64,000 nucleotides of DNA from contig OX465109.1 in the NCBI GenBank assembly GCA_949987565.1, positions 16,018,226 through 16,082,225 on the forward strand, written 5' to 3'. The translations under genes were made by a program, and so were the position numbers. Shown here in pieces: positions 1 through 11,429 of this stretch. The notes under the pieces are model-generated. The model was not told where the DNA came from. It did not search any database and saw nothing but the letters and a program-made list of their open reading frames with translations. How positions within the stretch are numbered: position 1 is the first letter of the stretch; the number at the start of each line of letters is the position of its first letter. The DNA comes from Luidia sarsii. Lineage: Eukaryota; Echinodermata; Asteroidea; Paxillosida; Luidiidae.

Positions 1-63
1 AAGGAGATAGGGGAATAGAGAAGGTTAGAGAGAGGGATGGAGAGAGGGAGAGAGAGGGGAGAT

Positions 64-134
<71 letters not shown>

Positions 135-262
135 CAGAGAGGGAGAGAGAGGGGAAGAGTGGGAAAGAGAGGGGAGAGACAGTGGGCCTGGAAAAGAGCG
201 TGGAACAGATCGAGGGAGGGAGGGAAAGATGGATTGGGAGAAAGGTGGAAAGATACATGTAT
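1..262. repeat. (GA)n purine tract
   Basis: It contains perfect (GA) dinucleotides at 67-128 and degenerate GGGA/GAGA on both sides. Open frames on both strands are repeat artefacts. Confidence 0.95.
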
Positions 263-470
263 AGGGAGAGATTTACAGAAACATAGACATCGATAGATAA
301 AGAGAGAAAGACACACAGTGAGAGGAAGTAGACCAACTGGGTTTGGATTTGGAAAAAAAAAGGTGCCTAGGTTGTTTGTGAAAATGATGGTGCTATCCCA
401 TTCACTGACGCTACCGTCTGTTGACACGTGGAACGTGAACAATGTTAGAAACACCCAAAGACCAATAACT

Positions 471-929
471 GTTGCGGTAGTGATCTTGGCAGATCAGTTC
501 ATCCCATTACGGGTGTGCCGGTATAGAAATTGGTTGGAGTGGCCGGACTGGGTATTTATTGGGTGATTTGTTCCTCAAAATAAGGAGGGCAGATTGTCCG
601 GGGTTTCATCTCGTTCCCCAACGGAACTAGACTCGTCTGGGACGGGGGTTGTTGTGGGCTTGCGTGGACTAGGATTGGCTAATATAGCAGGCCATAAGAT
701 CGGAAGGTGCTCTCATGGAAGGGGACTAGGGACGCTTCGCAGCTCCCATGGTGTCGCAATAACATGTTTTCATGCCATCTGGGCGATCATCAGTTGCGGT
801 AGTGATCTTGGCAGATCAGTTCATCTCATTATGGGTGTGCCGGTATAGAAATCGGTCGGAGTGGCCGGACTTGGTGGTTATTGGGTGATTCGTTCCTCAA
901 GTAAGGAGAGCAGATTGCCCGGGGTTTCA
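471..929 (+). repeat. Direct duplication of about 140 bp
   Basis: 471-609 and 793-929 are about 90 percent alike (gttgcggtagtgatcttggc agatcagttcat ... ggagtggccggact ... cggggtttca). The copies are 322 bp apart. No coding function is recognised. Confidence 0.85.
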
Positions 930-1600
930 ACTAATAGATCCTCAACGAAACTAGAATCTTCGTTACCCTAGTCCACATTGGGGTCGGTTTTTTCCTTGGG
1001 GAAGGGGGGAAAGTGTCGCCTGTGCGTACGGGCACGCGCACGCCGCGAATAAAAGCTGAAAGATCACGGGAAGGGCAAAGTCAATCTGCATACATAGCTC
1101 GCTCCTGAACGTCAACATCCTTCCCGATGCGCGTTAATGAAACCGAGAATACATATATAGTAAATCCTGTACTTCAACGCCATCACATTAGCAAGTACAA
1201 AATGCCTGATGGAATACCACATGAGGAAAACAAACCCAACATGTTGTTCCACTTGAAATGTGACGGTTTGTTTGGCTTTTGCATTAAGCATTGCCGAGGC
1301 TATCTATAGTAGATTCGGAGAGGGAATAGGCGAATAATTGGAAAGGATTTCGCGAAAGGACTCCGCTAGACTCAGCCCAAACGGGAAGACACGAATACTA
1401 ATCAACAATATTAATAATAATAAAGTGGTGCTCCCGTAAGGGCCGTTCTTGCTCGCAAAAGAAAAAAAACAAACAAAAGATAATTGACACAGCGTCACTG
1501 CAAACCACCAACAACGCTACGGCGCGCGCACGGAGTGACGAAGAAAGGTTCTCGGAAAACCACGCGGTGTGAAGGTTCTATCGCAACTCGATCTGTTTTT
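930..1600. other. No gene seen
   Basis: Mixed-composition DNA with short open frames only (60-64 codons), without recognisable domains. Confidence 0.6.
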
Positions 1601-1603
1601 ATT

Positions 1604-1664
1604 TCTGATCAGAACTGTAATATCTCATCAGAACTGTAATTTCTGATCAGAACTGTAATTTCTG
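1604..1664. repeat. Short tandem repeat tctgatcagaactgtaat
   Basis: Three units of about 18-22 bp occur, each with the partial palindrome ctgatcag. Confidence 0.7.
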
Positions 1665-1869
1665 ATGCCTGTGCTCGTCCGAAAGCGAGGTCGGGCCTCG
1701 CACCCGGTGAGTCGAGTCCAAAGTTGGAGTTCCGTTCCTCGACAGTCTTGGCTGATCCCAAGAGGTGTCCAGTCTGACCCTAGAGGGGATCAGAACATGA
1801 TCTTAAAACAGAGGCTGCCTCAAATCCTGCAGAGGATTCCAGGCTCATCCTAAGATCTGGAGGAGGGTG

Positions 1870-2515
1870 TGATCCTGAAAAGGGTCGAATCTGATCCTAA
1901 AAGGGGGTCGAATCTGATCCTAAAAGGGGTCGAATCTGATCCTGAAAGGGGTCGAATCTGATCCTAAAAGGGGTTCGAATTTGCTCCTGAAAGGGGTCGA
2001 ATCTGATTCTGAAAGGGGTCGAATATGATCCTGAAAGGACTCGAATATGATCCTGGAAAGGGGTTGAATCTGATCCTGAAAGGAGTCGAATATGATCCTG
2101 AAAGGGGTCGAATATGATCCTGAAAAGGGTTGAATCTGATCCTGAAAGGGGTCGAATCTGATCCTGAAAGGGGTCGAATCTGATTCTGAAAGGGGTTCGA
2201 ATTTGATCCTGAAAGGGGTCGAATCTGATCCTGAAAGTGGTCGAATCTGATCCCGAAAGACGGGTCGAATCTGATCCTGAAAAGGTTTGAATCTAATCCT
2301 GAAAGGGGTTGAGTCTGATGGTAATCTGATGGCGCTGTGGTAAATTGCGGTATACAGTCTGTGTCCTGTGCGGGAGGTGCAAAGCGTTAGGGTTGTGTCA
2401 AATTCGATCTTAAATTAGTCGAATTCAATCCTAAACGGGTCGAATTTGATCCTAAATGGGTCGAATTCGATCTTGAACGGGTCGAATTCGATCCTAAATG
2501 GGGCCGATTCTGATC
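1870..2515. repeat. 22-bp minisatellite (gatcctgaaaggggtcgaatct)
   Basis: About 20 units of gatcctgaaaggggtcgaat ct run to 2310. After an 80-bp interruption with no repeat, a diverged set (gggtcgaattcgatcctaaa tg) continues to 2515. Unit length varies by a base or two, so frames do not stay open. Confidence 0.9.
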
Positions 2516-2519
2516 AGGT

Positions 2520-3950
2520 TAGATGCAGTCCCTATAAAAAACGAAAACTATCTTGAAGCCCGAAACAACAACAACACACAGGAGCAGGCCCTTCAACCGA
2601 AAATAATAAAAAGCATGACTTCCCCGCATACAGCAAATCCATAATTCATAATCAGGCAAGAGTATAGGACTAAGCCGTCCCTTCATTTCGCATGTAAAAC
2701 ACCCGGCATGCTATTTCAAAAGGGATTACCAGGCACGGGCGTGTTTACGGTCCGGTCAATGTGTACACAGAGCAAGCGGTCCTTCCCACGGGCTGCCCAA
2801 CAATCCTGGCGGGGAATTCGCCGAAGACGGGGCAACTCGATTGGCGCTGATTGGGATTCCGTCCTTTCGATAGCGCTCTGTGGATTATTGTCGCCCCTTG
2901 AGACGCCTGAAGGCAGCGCGTATAGTTGACTGTGCGAATCTCGTTCAAAGGGCACTTTGGTGTGGCTGGATGATGCCTGCGAGAGGTAAGCCCCGTTTTC
3001 GACCGATAGAGGGCGCTGTAGGACTTTTCTACAGCCACACGTCGGGTGCAGAACACAAAATCCATCCAAGATGGCTCCGCCGAGCTGATTATCATAAAGT
3101 GTGTACCCACAACTCTTTTTTAAAAAGGGGTCTTTGGAGGCTAATTAACTGATACATTGTAGAACAAGTGAAGCTTAAGACAACCTGGGGGTTCACTCTT
3201 CAATTTGGTAGAAAATGTGGACCATATCTGGCTTTAAATGTGGCCCTATTTGGCTGTGGAAGTGGAGGGGTCCATCCCAAAATCCTTGCAGAAATTCGGC
3301 TTGGACGGCTACACATTTTGGAGGTGTTTTTTTCTGGGGGTAATTAGCCAAAAATCTAACTGGCCAAGGGCACTAAAATTGAAAAGAATCTGAGAGATGA
3401 AGATCCAAACTACAATTCTAAGTATAGCTACAAGAACTGAGAGACTTTTGGGCGTGGCATAATTGGCTTTGAAAGTGAGTGTTTTTGTACAGTGTTCAAT
3501 GGGAGCTCGATTTAGTGTTCTGCACCCCTCCGTCCCAGGAGAGACGCTTGGCACGGTGTCGCGAAAAAAACACCTTCCTGCCGGCATTTCGGCTTCTCCC
3601 CCAAAGGTCGTGTCAATTTCTGACCGAGCCTGTGTCAATTTCTGACCGAGCCTGTTTCAGTGTAGTTAAGTTGCATCGTCTTCTCGGCGAACGTTCAAGC
3701 ATTTCCTTTTAGGAGAGGGGAAGGGGATTGTTAAATCAAATATCGGATAAGTACGCGGTCCGAACTGTGTTCACAGTGACGTGTAGGGGACAAAGGTTGC
3801 GATGCAACTTGCCAGCTAGCTCGGAACGAAGCCTCGCCTGAAGCCAAGCGCCAGCTGCCCTCAAGTAATGAAAAAACAACAGCAATATAGCAACAGCAGC
3901 AGCGGCAACAACAACAGCAGCAGTAACAACAAAATAGCCTCTACTCTACA
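2520..3950. other. No gene established; GC-rich patch with overlapping frames
   Basis: 2700-3110 is GC-richer and open in three frames (up to 121 codons on the minus strand), without a motif I recognise. At 3620-3660 tgtcaatttctgaccgagcc is duplicated in tandem. The right end has caacagcagcagcggcaaca, a CAG/CAA microsatellite leading into the CT array. Confidence 0.5.
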
Positions 3951-3954
3951 CTGT

Positions 3955-6930
3955 ACGGAATTGACGCTCTCTCTGTCTCTGTCTCTCTGCCTCCCTCCCC
4001 CCTCTGTCTCTCTGTCTCTCTGCCTCCCTCCCACTCTGTCTCTCTGTCTCTCTGCCTCCCTCCCACTCTGTCTCTCTGTCTCTCTGCCTCTCTGTCTCTC
4101 TGCCTCTTTCTTCCTCTTTGCCTGTCTGCCTCTCTTTCTGTGCCTCTCTGCCTCTCTGCCTCTTTCTGCCTCTATGCCTCTCTGCCTCAATCTGCATCTC
4201 TGCATCTCTTTGCCTCTCTCTGCCTCTCTGTCCCTCTCTGTCGATCTCTTCCTCTTTGCCCGTCTGCCTCTCTCTGCCTCTCTTTTTCTCTCTGCCTTTC
4301 TGCCTCTCTGCCTCTCTCTGATTCACTATGTCGATATGTCTCTCTCTCATATTTGCATCTGTCCCCCTTTGCCTCCCTTTGCCTCTCCATTCCTCATTGT
4401 CTCGCTCCGTCTCTTTGCATATCGTTATCACTCTGTGTCTCTCCCCATCCCTCCCTATGTCTTTGTATCTCTGTTTTCCCCTGCCTCTCTGGCTCTAATT
4501 GCTTCTGCCTCTCTCTCTGTCTCTGCGTCTTTCTCTGTCCAACTCTGTCTTCTCGTTGCCAATCTCTCTGTCTGTATCTGGCTATCCCTGTCTGTGTATA
4601 TCTTCCGCTCTCTGTATGTCTGTTCATGCCTGTCCCTGCCGTTCTCTCCATGTCTCTGTCTCTCCCTGTCTCTCTCTGTCTCCCTCTCTGCCTCTCCCTG
4701 TCTCTCCCTGTCTCTCTCTGTCTTTCTCTGTCTCTCTCTGTCTCTCTCTGTCTCTCTCTGCCTCTCCCTGCCTCTCCCTGCCTCTCCCTGCCTCTCCCTG
4801 TCTCTCCTTGCCTCTCCCTGTCTCTCCCTGCCTCTCTCCGTCCCTCTCTGTGTCTCTCTCTGCCTCTCTCCGTCCCTCTCTGTATCTCCCTGTCTCTCCC
4901 TGTCTCTCCCTGTCTCTCCCTGTCTCTCACCGTCTCTCCCCGTCTCTCCCCGTCTCTCCCTGTCTCTCCCTGTCTCTCAATGTCTCTCCCTGACTCTCAC
5001 CGTCTCTCCCCGTCTCTCCCTGTCTCTCCCTGTCTCTCCCTGTCTCTCCCCGTCTCTCCCTGTCTCTCCCTGTCTCTCCCTGTCTCCCCCTGTCTCTCCC
5101 CGTCTCTCCCTGTCTCTCCCTGTCTCTCCCCGTCTCTCCCCGTCTCTCCCTGTCTCTCCCCGTCTCTCCCTGTCTCTCCCTGTCTCTCCCCGTCTCTCCC
5201 CGTCCCTCCCTGTCTCTCCCCGTCTCTCCCTGTCTCTCCCTGTCTCTCCCTGTCTCCCCCTGTCTCTCCCCGTCTCTCCCTGTCTCTCCCTGTCTCTCCC
5301 CGTCTCTCCCCGTCTCTCCCTGTCTCTCCCCGTCTCTCCCTGTCTCTCCCTGTCTCTCCCCGTCTCTCCCCGTCTCTCCCTGTCTCTCCCCGTCTCTCCC
5401 TGTCTCTCCCTGTCTCTCCCCGTCTCTCCCCGTCCCTCCCTGTCTCTCCCTGTCTCTCCCCGTCTCTCCCTGTCTCTCCCCGTCTCTCCCTGTCTCTCCC
5501 TGTCTCTCCCTGTCTCCCCTGTCTCTCCCCGTCTCTCCCCGTCCCTCCCTGTCTCTCCCTGTCTCTCCCTGTCTCTCCCTGTCTCTCCCTGTCTCTCCCT
5601 GTCTCCCCTGTCTCTCCCCGTCTCCCCCTGTCTCTCCCTGTCTCTCCCCGTCTCCCCCCGTCTCTCCCCGTCCCTCCCTGTCTCTCCCTGTCTCTCCCCG
5701 TCTCTCCCTGTCTCTCCCTGTCTCTCCCTGTCTCCCCTGTCTCTCCCCGTCTCTCCCCGTCCCTCCCTGTCTCTCCCTGTCTCTCCCCGTCTCTCCCCGT
5801 CTCTCCCTGTCTCTCCCTGTCTCTCCCTGTCTCTCCCTGTCTCCCCCTGTCTCTCCCCGTCTCTCCCCGTCTCTCCCTGTCTCTCCCTGTCTCTCCCCGT
5901 CTCTCCCCGTCTCTCCCCGTCTCTCCCTGTCTCTCCCTGTCTCTCCCCGTCTCTCCCCGTCTCTCCCTGTCTCTCCCTGTCTCTCCCTGTCTCTCCCCGT
6001 CTCTCCCCGTCTCTCCCTGTCTCTCCCTGTCTCTCCCTGTCTCTCCCTGTCTCTCCCTGTCTCCCCCTGTCTCTCCCCGTCCCTCCCCGTCTCTCCCTGT
6101 CTCTCCCTGTCTCTCCCTGTCTCTCCCCGTCTCTCCCTGTCTCTCCCTGTCTCTCCCTGTCTCTCCCCGTCCCTCCCCGTCTCTCCCCGTCTCTCCCTGT
6201 CTCTCCCTGTCTCTCCCCGTCTCTCCCCGTCTCTCCCTGTCTCTCCCTGTCTCTCCCTGTCTCTCCCCGTCTCTCCCCGTCTCTCCCTGTCTCTCCCTGT
6301 CTCTCCCTGTCTCTCCCTGTCTCTCCCTGTCTCCCCCTGTCTCTCCCCGTCCCTCCCCGTCTCTCCCTGTCTCTCCCTGTCTCTCCCTGTCTCTCCCCGT
6401 CTCTCCCTGTCTCTCCCTGTCTCTCCCTGTCTCCCCCTGTCTCTCCCCGTCTCTCCCCGTCCCTCCCTGTCTCTCCCTGTCTCTCCCCGTCTCTCCCTGT
6501 CTCTCCCCGTCTCTCCCTGTCTCTCCCTGTCTCTCCCTGTCTCCCCCTGTCTCTCCCCGTCTCTCCCCGTCCCTCCCTGTCTCTCCCTGTCTCTCCCCGT
6601 CTCTCCCTGTCTCTCCCTGTCTCTCCCTGTCTCCCCCTGTCTCTCCCCGTCTCTCCCCGTCCCTCCCTGTCTCTCCCTGTCTCTCCCTGCCTCTCCCTGT
6701 CTCTCCCTGTCTCTCCCTGTCTCTCCCTGTCTCTCCCTGTCTCTCCCTGTCTCTCCCTGTCTCCCCCTGTCTCTCCCCGTCTCTCCCCGTCCCTCCCTGT
6801 CTCCCCCTGTCTCTCCCCGTCTCTCCCCGTCCCTCCCTGTCTCTCCCTGCCTCTCCCTGTCTCTCTGTCCGTCTCTATCTGCTTCTGTCTCCCGGTCTCT
6901 CTCTCTCTATCTGCCCGTCTCTGTAAATGC
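3955..6930. repeat. 10-bp pyrimidine minisatellite (tgtctctccc)n
   Basis: About 3 kb of C/T-only top strand has a 10-bp unit tgtctctccc, with tgtctctccc/cgtctctccc variants in ordered blocks from 4800 to 6870 and more degenerate units on the left. Three frames are open for hundreds of codons (SLPVSPCLS-type) because the unit has no stop. These are not proteins. Confidence 0.97.
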
Positions 6931-6949
6931 GTACAAAGCCACAATCAGC

Positions 6950-7565
6950 GAGTAAGGACCCACCTATTATTATAACAAATATTATCGCTGGGAAGAAAGT
7001 CCAAAGACCGCATCCTTTTTCGTCTGCACAGTTTTAGAACAATAAATAACCCTTTTCATAGATAAAAGACATTCACTGGTGGCCTGCTCCAATTGCTCCC
7101 TATATCGTCCCCTCTCCCAGTATACTTCAGTCCTTTACCCCAACTCCCGTCCCTACTCTCTGCCCAGAGCGGCCTTATACGTTTCACAAAGGCTTCGCGC
7201 TAGGCCCAGATAGCTTTGGCCGCCTCTCGGCCACAGTGTGGCAAGTAACGGGATAGTTCTCGGGGCATGCGGCGCGCGTGCACGCTCAAAAGCCGCGCAA
7301 CTCGGGTCGATTATTTGGAAAGTAACCGACGCTCCCAGGAGAAACAGAAGGGGGGCGATTGAAAGCCCGCTTTTGTCGAGCCAAAAGACCGGCCCCCCGA
7401 AAGACCTGGGCGTTGCGGTGCGTGGTTTCCCCGTTGTCTCCCCCCCCCCCCCTGTCGAGACTGCTTGGGGGTTGCGGAAGAGCGGGCAGTAAACCGAACT
7501 TCTCTTGAAAACACGGCCCGTGGCCTGAGGTAAACCGCGGCGGGCTGGCAAGCCGTATAGTAACG
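6950..7565. other. No gene seen; GC-rich with a C14 run
   Basis: 7140-7560 is GC-rich and open on the minus strand for up to 159 codons, broken by a C homopolymer at 7439-7452. The translations have no motif. Confidence 0.5.
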
Positions 7566-7567
7566 AC

Positions 7568-7774
7568 TTCCATATCTGCCGTCGCCCGTCGCCCGTCACC
7601 TCTTGATTTGTGTTGTGTCCCAACTCTGTCATTTGCTAGTTCCATACATGCCATTTTTTCCCGTCGCGCGTCGCACAACCCAGTTGACAAAAACAATTTG
7701 CTGTTTATAGTACATTTTGAATTTCAAGGCAAAAAAAAAAGGGCGACGGGCGACGGGCGACGGCAGATATGGAA
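7568..7774. mobile_element. Small inverted-repeat element (TTCCATATCTGCCGTCGCCC ends)
   Basis: The left arm ttccatatctgccgtcgccc gtcgcccgtc at 7568 is mirrored at 7744-7774 by gacgggcgacgggcgacggc agatatggaa. The arms are about 30 bp and themselves contain a triplicated gggcgac motif. The interior is about 145 bp, AT-rich and non-coding, with an A-run before the right arm. The right arm runs straight into the MITE at 7778. Confidence 0.75.
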
Positions 7775-7777
7775 TTC

Positions 7778-8235
7778 CATAGTACATCTAAACCGTGAAA
7801 AAGGGGTGAAAATGTAATTTCGCCGTGAAACTAAAAAGTCACTGTGATTTCACGGTGCATTTTACGGTGAAAATAATCGCCTCTCTGACCTGATAAGGAC
7901 ATCTTCAGGTCACTAAAGAGACCATGAAAAAACCGTAAATATCGAGGGTGGCAAGCTCCAGCCTTGGGGGATGGCTAATTCAATTACCAGCAGGGACCAC
8001 CAGCCCCCATAGAGGTACTGTATTGTGTCTTTGTAACTGTCACTGCCAGATACTTTTAAATTGCCTCTAGCCATTTGCCACCAGGAAAGTGGCCTTGGAG
8101 ACCACTGCTGAAAACACTGTGAAAATGACTTGGCTAACTGTCTGCCATAAAAATAGGGGTGAAAACACCGTGAATTTTCTTTTCATGGCTCAATTACAGT
8201 TTCACCCCATTTTCGCGGTTTAGATTTTCATAGTG
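7778..8235. mobile_element. CACTA-like MITE, damaged left end
   Basis: This copy of the same family is in the orientation of 29541-29931. Its left terminus is altered (catagtacatctaaaccgtg) while the right ends gattttcatagtg. It abuts the inverted-repeat element 7568-7774, which probably disrupted or joined the left end. No clear target duplication is visible. Confidence 0.82.
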
Positions 8236-8239
8236 AGAG

Positions 8240-8720
8240 AGCCATATAGCAGCGGATGTCTGTCGGTAAAACCTTAGCTAACTCGGGTCTCGCGTCAGCT
8301 CTTATTTCGTTGGCTATAAACATGTCGGACTCTACTGCGCCCAAAGTCCCTGTTATAACTGGTGGTAGCGTAAATATAGCGAGATATCCACTGCCGCCCT
8401 TGCATGCTGATGCTACCGAAGGAGAACGAACAAGCGTCAGACGCCGGGTCTGACTGACGACAATATCACATCGTTGCTCCTTGCTCTATCGCCCTGGATA
8501 CCGATAGACAACTGAGTGGGAATTTGCATACCCATCACTCATTCTACTATAGTCCTTGTTTATGCTATCCTACCTAGGGGCTATTTATAATTGCTATGTA
8601 TTTTTTCTTTTAAGAAGGCAGTCCACAAAGTTCATGACATTTTACAGCAGCCGGAATCTCGCCCGCTCCCGTATGATGTTTGGTATATACTGATAGGAGG
8701 TGGTATACGTAGTTTGAACA
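8240..8720. other. No gene seen
   Basis: Unique-looking DNA between the MITE and the CT minisatellite. A 65-codon frame has no recognisable feature. Confidence 0.55.
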
Positions 8721-8724
8721 GACT

Positions 8725-10935
8725 CTGTCTCCCTATCTGTCTCTCTCCGTCCCTCTCTGTCTCTCTCCGTCCCTCTCTGTCTCTCTCCGTCCCTCTCTGT
8801 CTCTCTCCGTCCCTCTCTGTCTCTCTCCGTCCCTCTCTGTCTCTCTCCGTCCCTCTCTGTCTCTCTATGTCCCTCTCTGTCTCTCTCCGTCCCTCTATGT
8901 CTCTCTCCGTCCCTTTCTGTCTCTCTCCGTCCCTCTCTGTCTCTCTATGTCCCTCTATGTATATCTCCGTCCCTCTCTGTCCCTCTCTGTCTGTCTCCGT
9001 CCCTCTGTGTCTCTCCGTCCCTCTCTGTCTCTCTCTGTCCCTCTCTGTCTCTCTCCGTCCCTCTCTGTCTCTCTCCGTCCCTCTCTGTCTCTCTCTGTCC
9101 CTCTCTGTCTCTCTCCGTCCCTCTATGTCTCTCTCTGTCCCTCTCTGTCTCTCTATGTCCCTCTATGTATATCTCCGTCCCTCTCTGTCCCTCTCTGTCT
9201 GTCTCCGTCCCTCTGTGTCTCTCCGTCCCTCTCTGTCTCTCTCTGTCCCTCTCTGTCTCTCTCCGTCCCTCTCTGTCTCTCTCCGTCCCTCTCTGTCTCT
9301 CTCTGTCCCTCTCTGTCTCTCTCCGTCCCTCTCTGTCTCTCTCTGTCCCTCTCTGTCTCTCTCCGTCCCTCTCTGTCTCTCTCCGTCCCTCTCTGTCTCT
9401 CTATGTCCCTCTCTGTCTCTCTCCGTCCCTCTATGTCTCTCTCCATCCCTCTCTGTCTCTCTGCCTCTCTCCGTCCCTCTGTCTTTCTTCGTCCCTCTCT
9501 GCCTCTCTCCATCCCTCTCTGTCTCTCTCTCTCAGCTTCTCTCCATCCCTCTCTGTCTCTCTCCGTCCCTCTCTGTCTCTCTCTGCTTCTCTCCGTCCCT
9601 CTCTGTGTCTCTCTCTGCCTCTCTCCGTCCCTCTCTGTCTCTCTCTGCCTCTCTCCGTCCCTCTCTGTCTCTCTCTCTGCCTTTCTCCGTCCCTCTCTGT
9701 CTCTCTCTGCCTCTCTCCGTCCCTCTGTCTCTCTCTCTGCCTCTCTCAGTCCTTCTCTGTGTCTCTCTCCGTCCCTCTCTGTCTCTCTCCGTCCCTCTCT
9801 GTCTCTCTCTCTGCCTCTCTCCGTCCCTCTCTGTCTCTCTCTGCCTCTCTCCGTCCCTCTCTGTGTCTCTCTCTCCGTCCCTCTCTGTCTCTCTCTCTGC
9901 CTCTCTCCGTCCCTCTCTGTCTCTCTCTGCCTCTCTCCGTCCCTCTCTGTGTCTCTCTGCCTCTCCCGGCCCCTCTCTGTGTCTCTCTCTGCCTCTCTCC
10001 GTCCCTCTCTGTCTCTCTCTGCCTCTCTCCGTCCCTCTCTGTGTCTCTCTCTCCGTCCCTCTCTGTCTCTCTCTCTGTCTCTCTCTGCCTCTCTCCGTCC
10101 CTCTCTGTCTCTCTCTGCCTCTCTCCGTCCCTCTCTGTCTCTCTCTGCCTCTCTCCGTCCCTCTCTGTGTGTCTCTCTCTCTGCCTCTCTCAGTCCCTCT
10201 CTGTCTCTCTCTCTATGCCTCTCTCCGTCCCTCTGTGTCTCTCTCTGCTTCTCTCCGTCCCTCTCTGACTCTCTCTCTCTACCTCTCTCCGTCTCTGTGT
10301 GTGTCTCTATCTCTACCTCTCTCCATTCCTCTCGGTGTGTCTCTCTCTGTTTCTCTCCGTCCCTCTCTGTCTCTCTCCCTACCTCTCTCCGTCCCTCTCT
10401 GTCTCTCTCTGCCTCTCTCAGTCCCTCTCTGTCTCTCTCTCTATGCCTCTCTCCGTCCCTCTGTCTCTCTCTGCCTCTCTCAGTCCCTCTCTGTCTCTCT
10501 CTATGCCTCTCTCCGTCCCTCTGTCTCTCTCTGCCTCTCTCAGTCCCTCTCTGTCTCTCTCTATGCCTCTCTCCGTCCCTCTGTCTCTCTCTGCCTCTCT
10601 CAGTCCCTCTCTGTCTCTCTCTCTATGCCTCTCTCCGTCCCTCTGTCTCTCTCTGCCTCTCTCAGTCCCTCTCTGTCTCTCTCTCTATGCCTCTCTCCGT
10701 CCCTCTGTCTCTCTCTGCCTCTCTCAGTCCCTCTCTGTCTCTCTCTCTATGCCTCTCTCCGTCCCTCTCTGTGTCTCTCTCTGCCTCTCTCCGTCCCTCT
10801 CTGTCTCTCTCCCTACCTCTCTCCGTCCCTCTCTGTGTGTGTCTCTATCTCTACCTCTCTCCATTCCTCTCGGTGTGTCTCTCTCTGCCTCTCTCCGTCC
10901 ATCTCTCTCTCTCTCTCTGCCTCAATGTCTGTCTG
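8725..10935. repeat. Pyrimidine minisatellite (tctctctccgtccctctctg)n
   Basis: A 20-bp unit built from tctctctccgtccctctctg is regular at 8740-9440 and more mixed later, with higher-order blocks near 10420-10760 that contain ctctatgcctctctccgtcc. Long open frames on both strands are shadows. Confidence 0.96.
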
Positions 10936-11219
10936 TTTCTGACGTGTAAAATAGCTGCTCGTTTTGAGCGAGTCGCGGAGTATTCCTCTATTTCAACACG
11001 GTCCAAGAAATCACACCTTTGTTTGTTTGTTTGATTGTTTATGTTTGTTTTGTTTACTTGTTGTTATTCGTCACGACTCGATCACAATATTATCCCTTTT
11101 TTCTTTTCTTTTTTCTTTTGACTCAAGTATTTTCTTCTCTTAGTTTATAAGATAGTGCTCAGTTCATATAGATCTTTTGTTCCTTAGTTGGAAACAAAGT
11201 TCTTTTGCAAAATCAAAAT

Positions 11220-11425
11220 GAATCTCTGTCTCTGTCTGTGCCTCTCTATCCCTCTCTGTCTTCCTCTCTGCCTCCCTGTCTCACTGTCTCTGTCCCCTTC
11301 CCCCTCACTCTCCTCCTCTCCCTCTCTGTCTCTCAGTCTCGACCGCTCTCTCTCTCTCAACATCTCTCTCGTGTTTTCTCATTACCTCTCCCCTGAATCT
11401 CTCTCTCTCTCTCTCCCATCCAATT
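11220..11425. repeat. Short CT-rich tract
   Basis: It is degenerate ctctctgtc/ccctct sequence. No gene is seen. Confidence 0.85.
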
Positions 11426-11429
11426 TCCA

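Noticed and set aside
3868..6975. Open frames of 1035, 928 and 655 codons
   Set aside because: They are stop-free readings of a 10-bp C/T minisatellite in three frames. Composition is almost only Ser, Leu, Pro, Val and Cys (or Arg, Glu, Gly on the other strand), without domains or splice context.
8591..11034. Open frames of 783 and 695 codons
   Set aside because: They are readings of the second C/T minisatellite.
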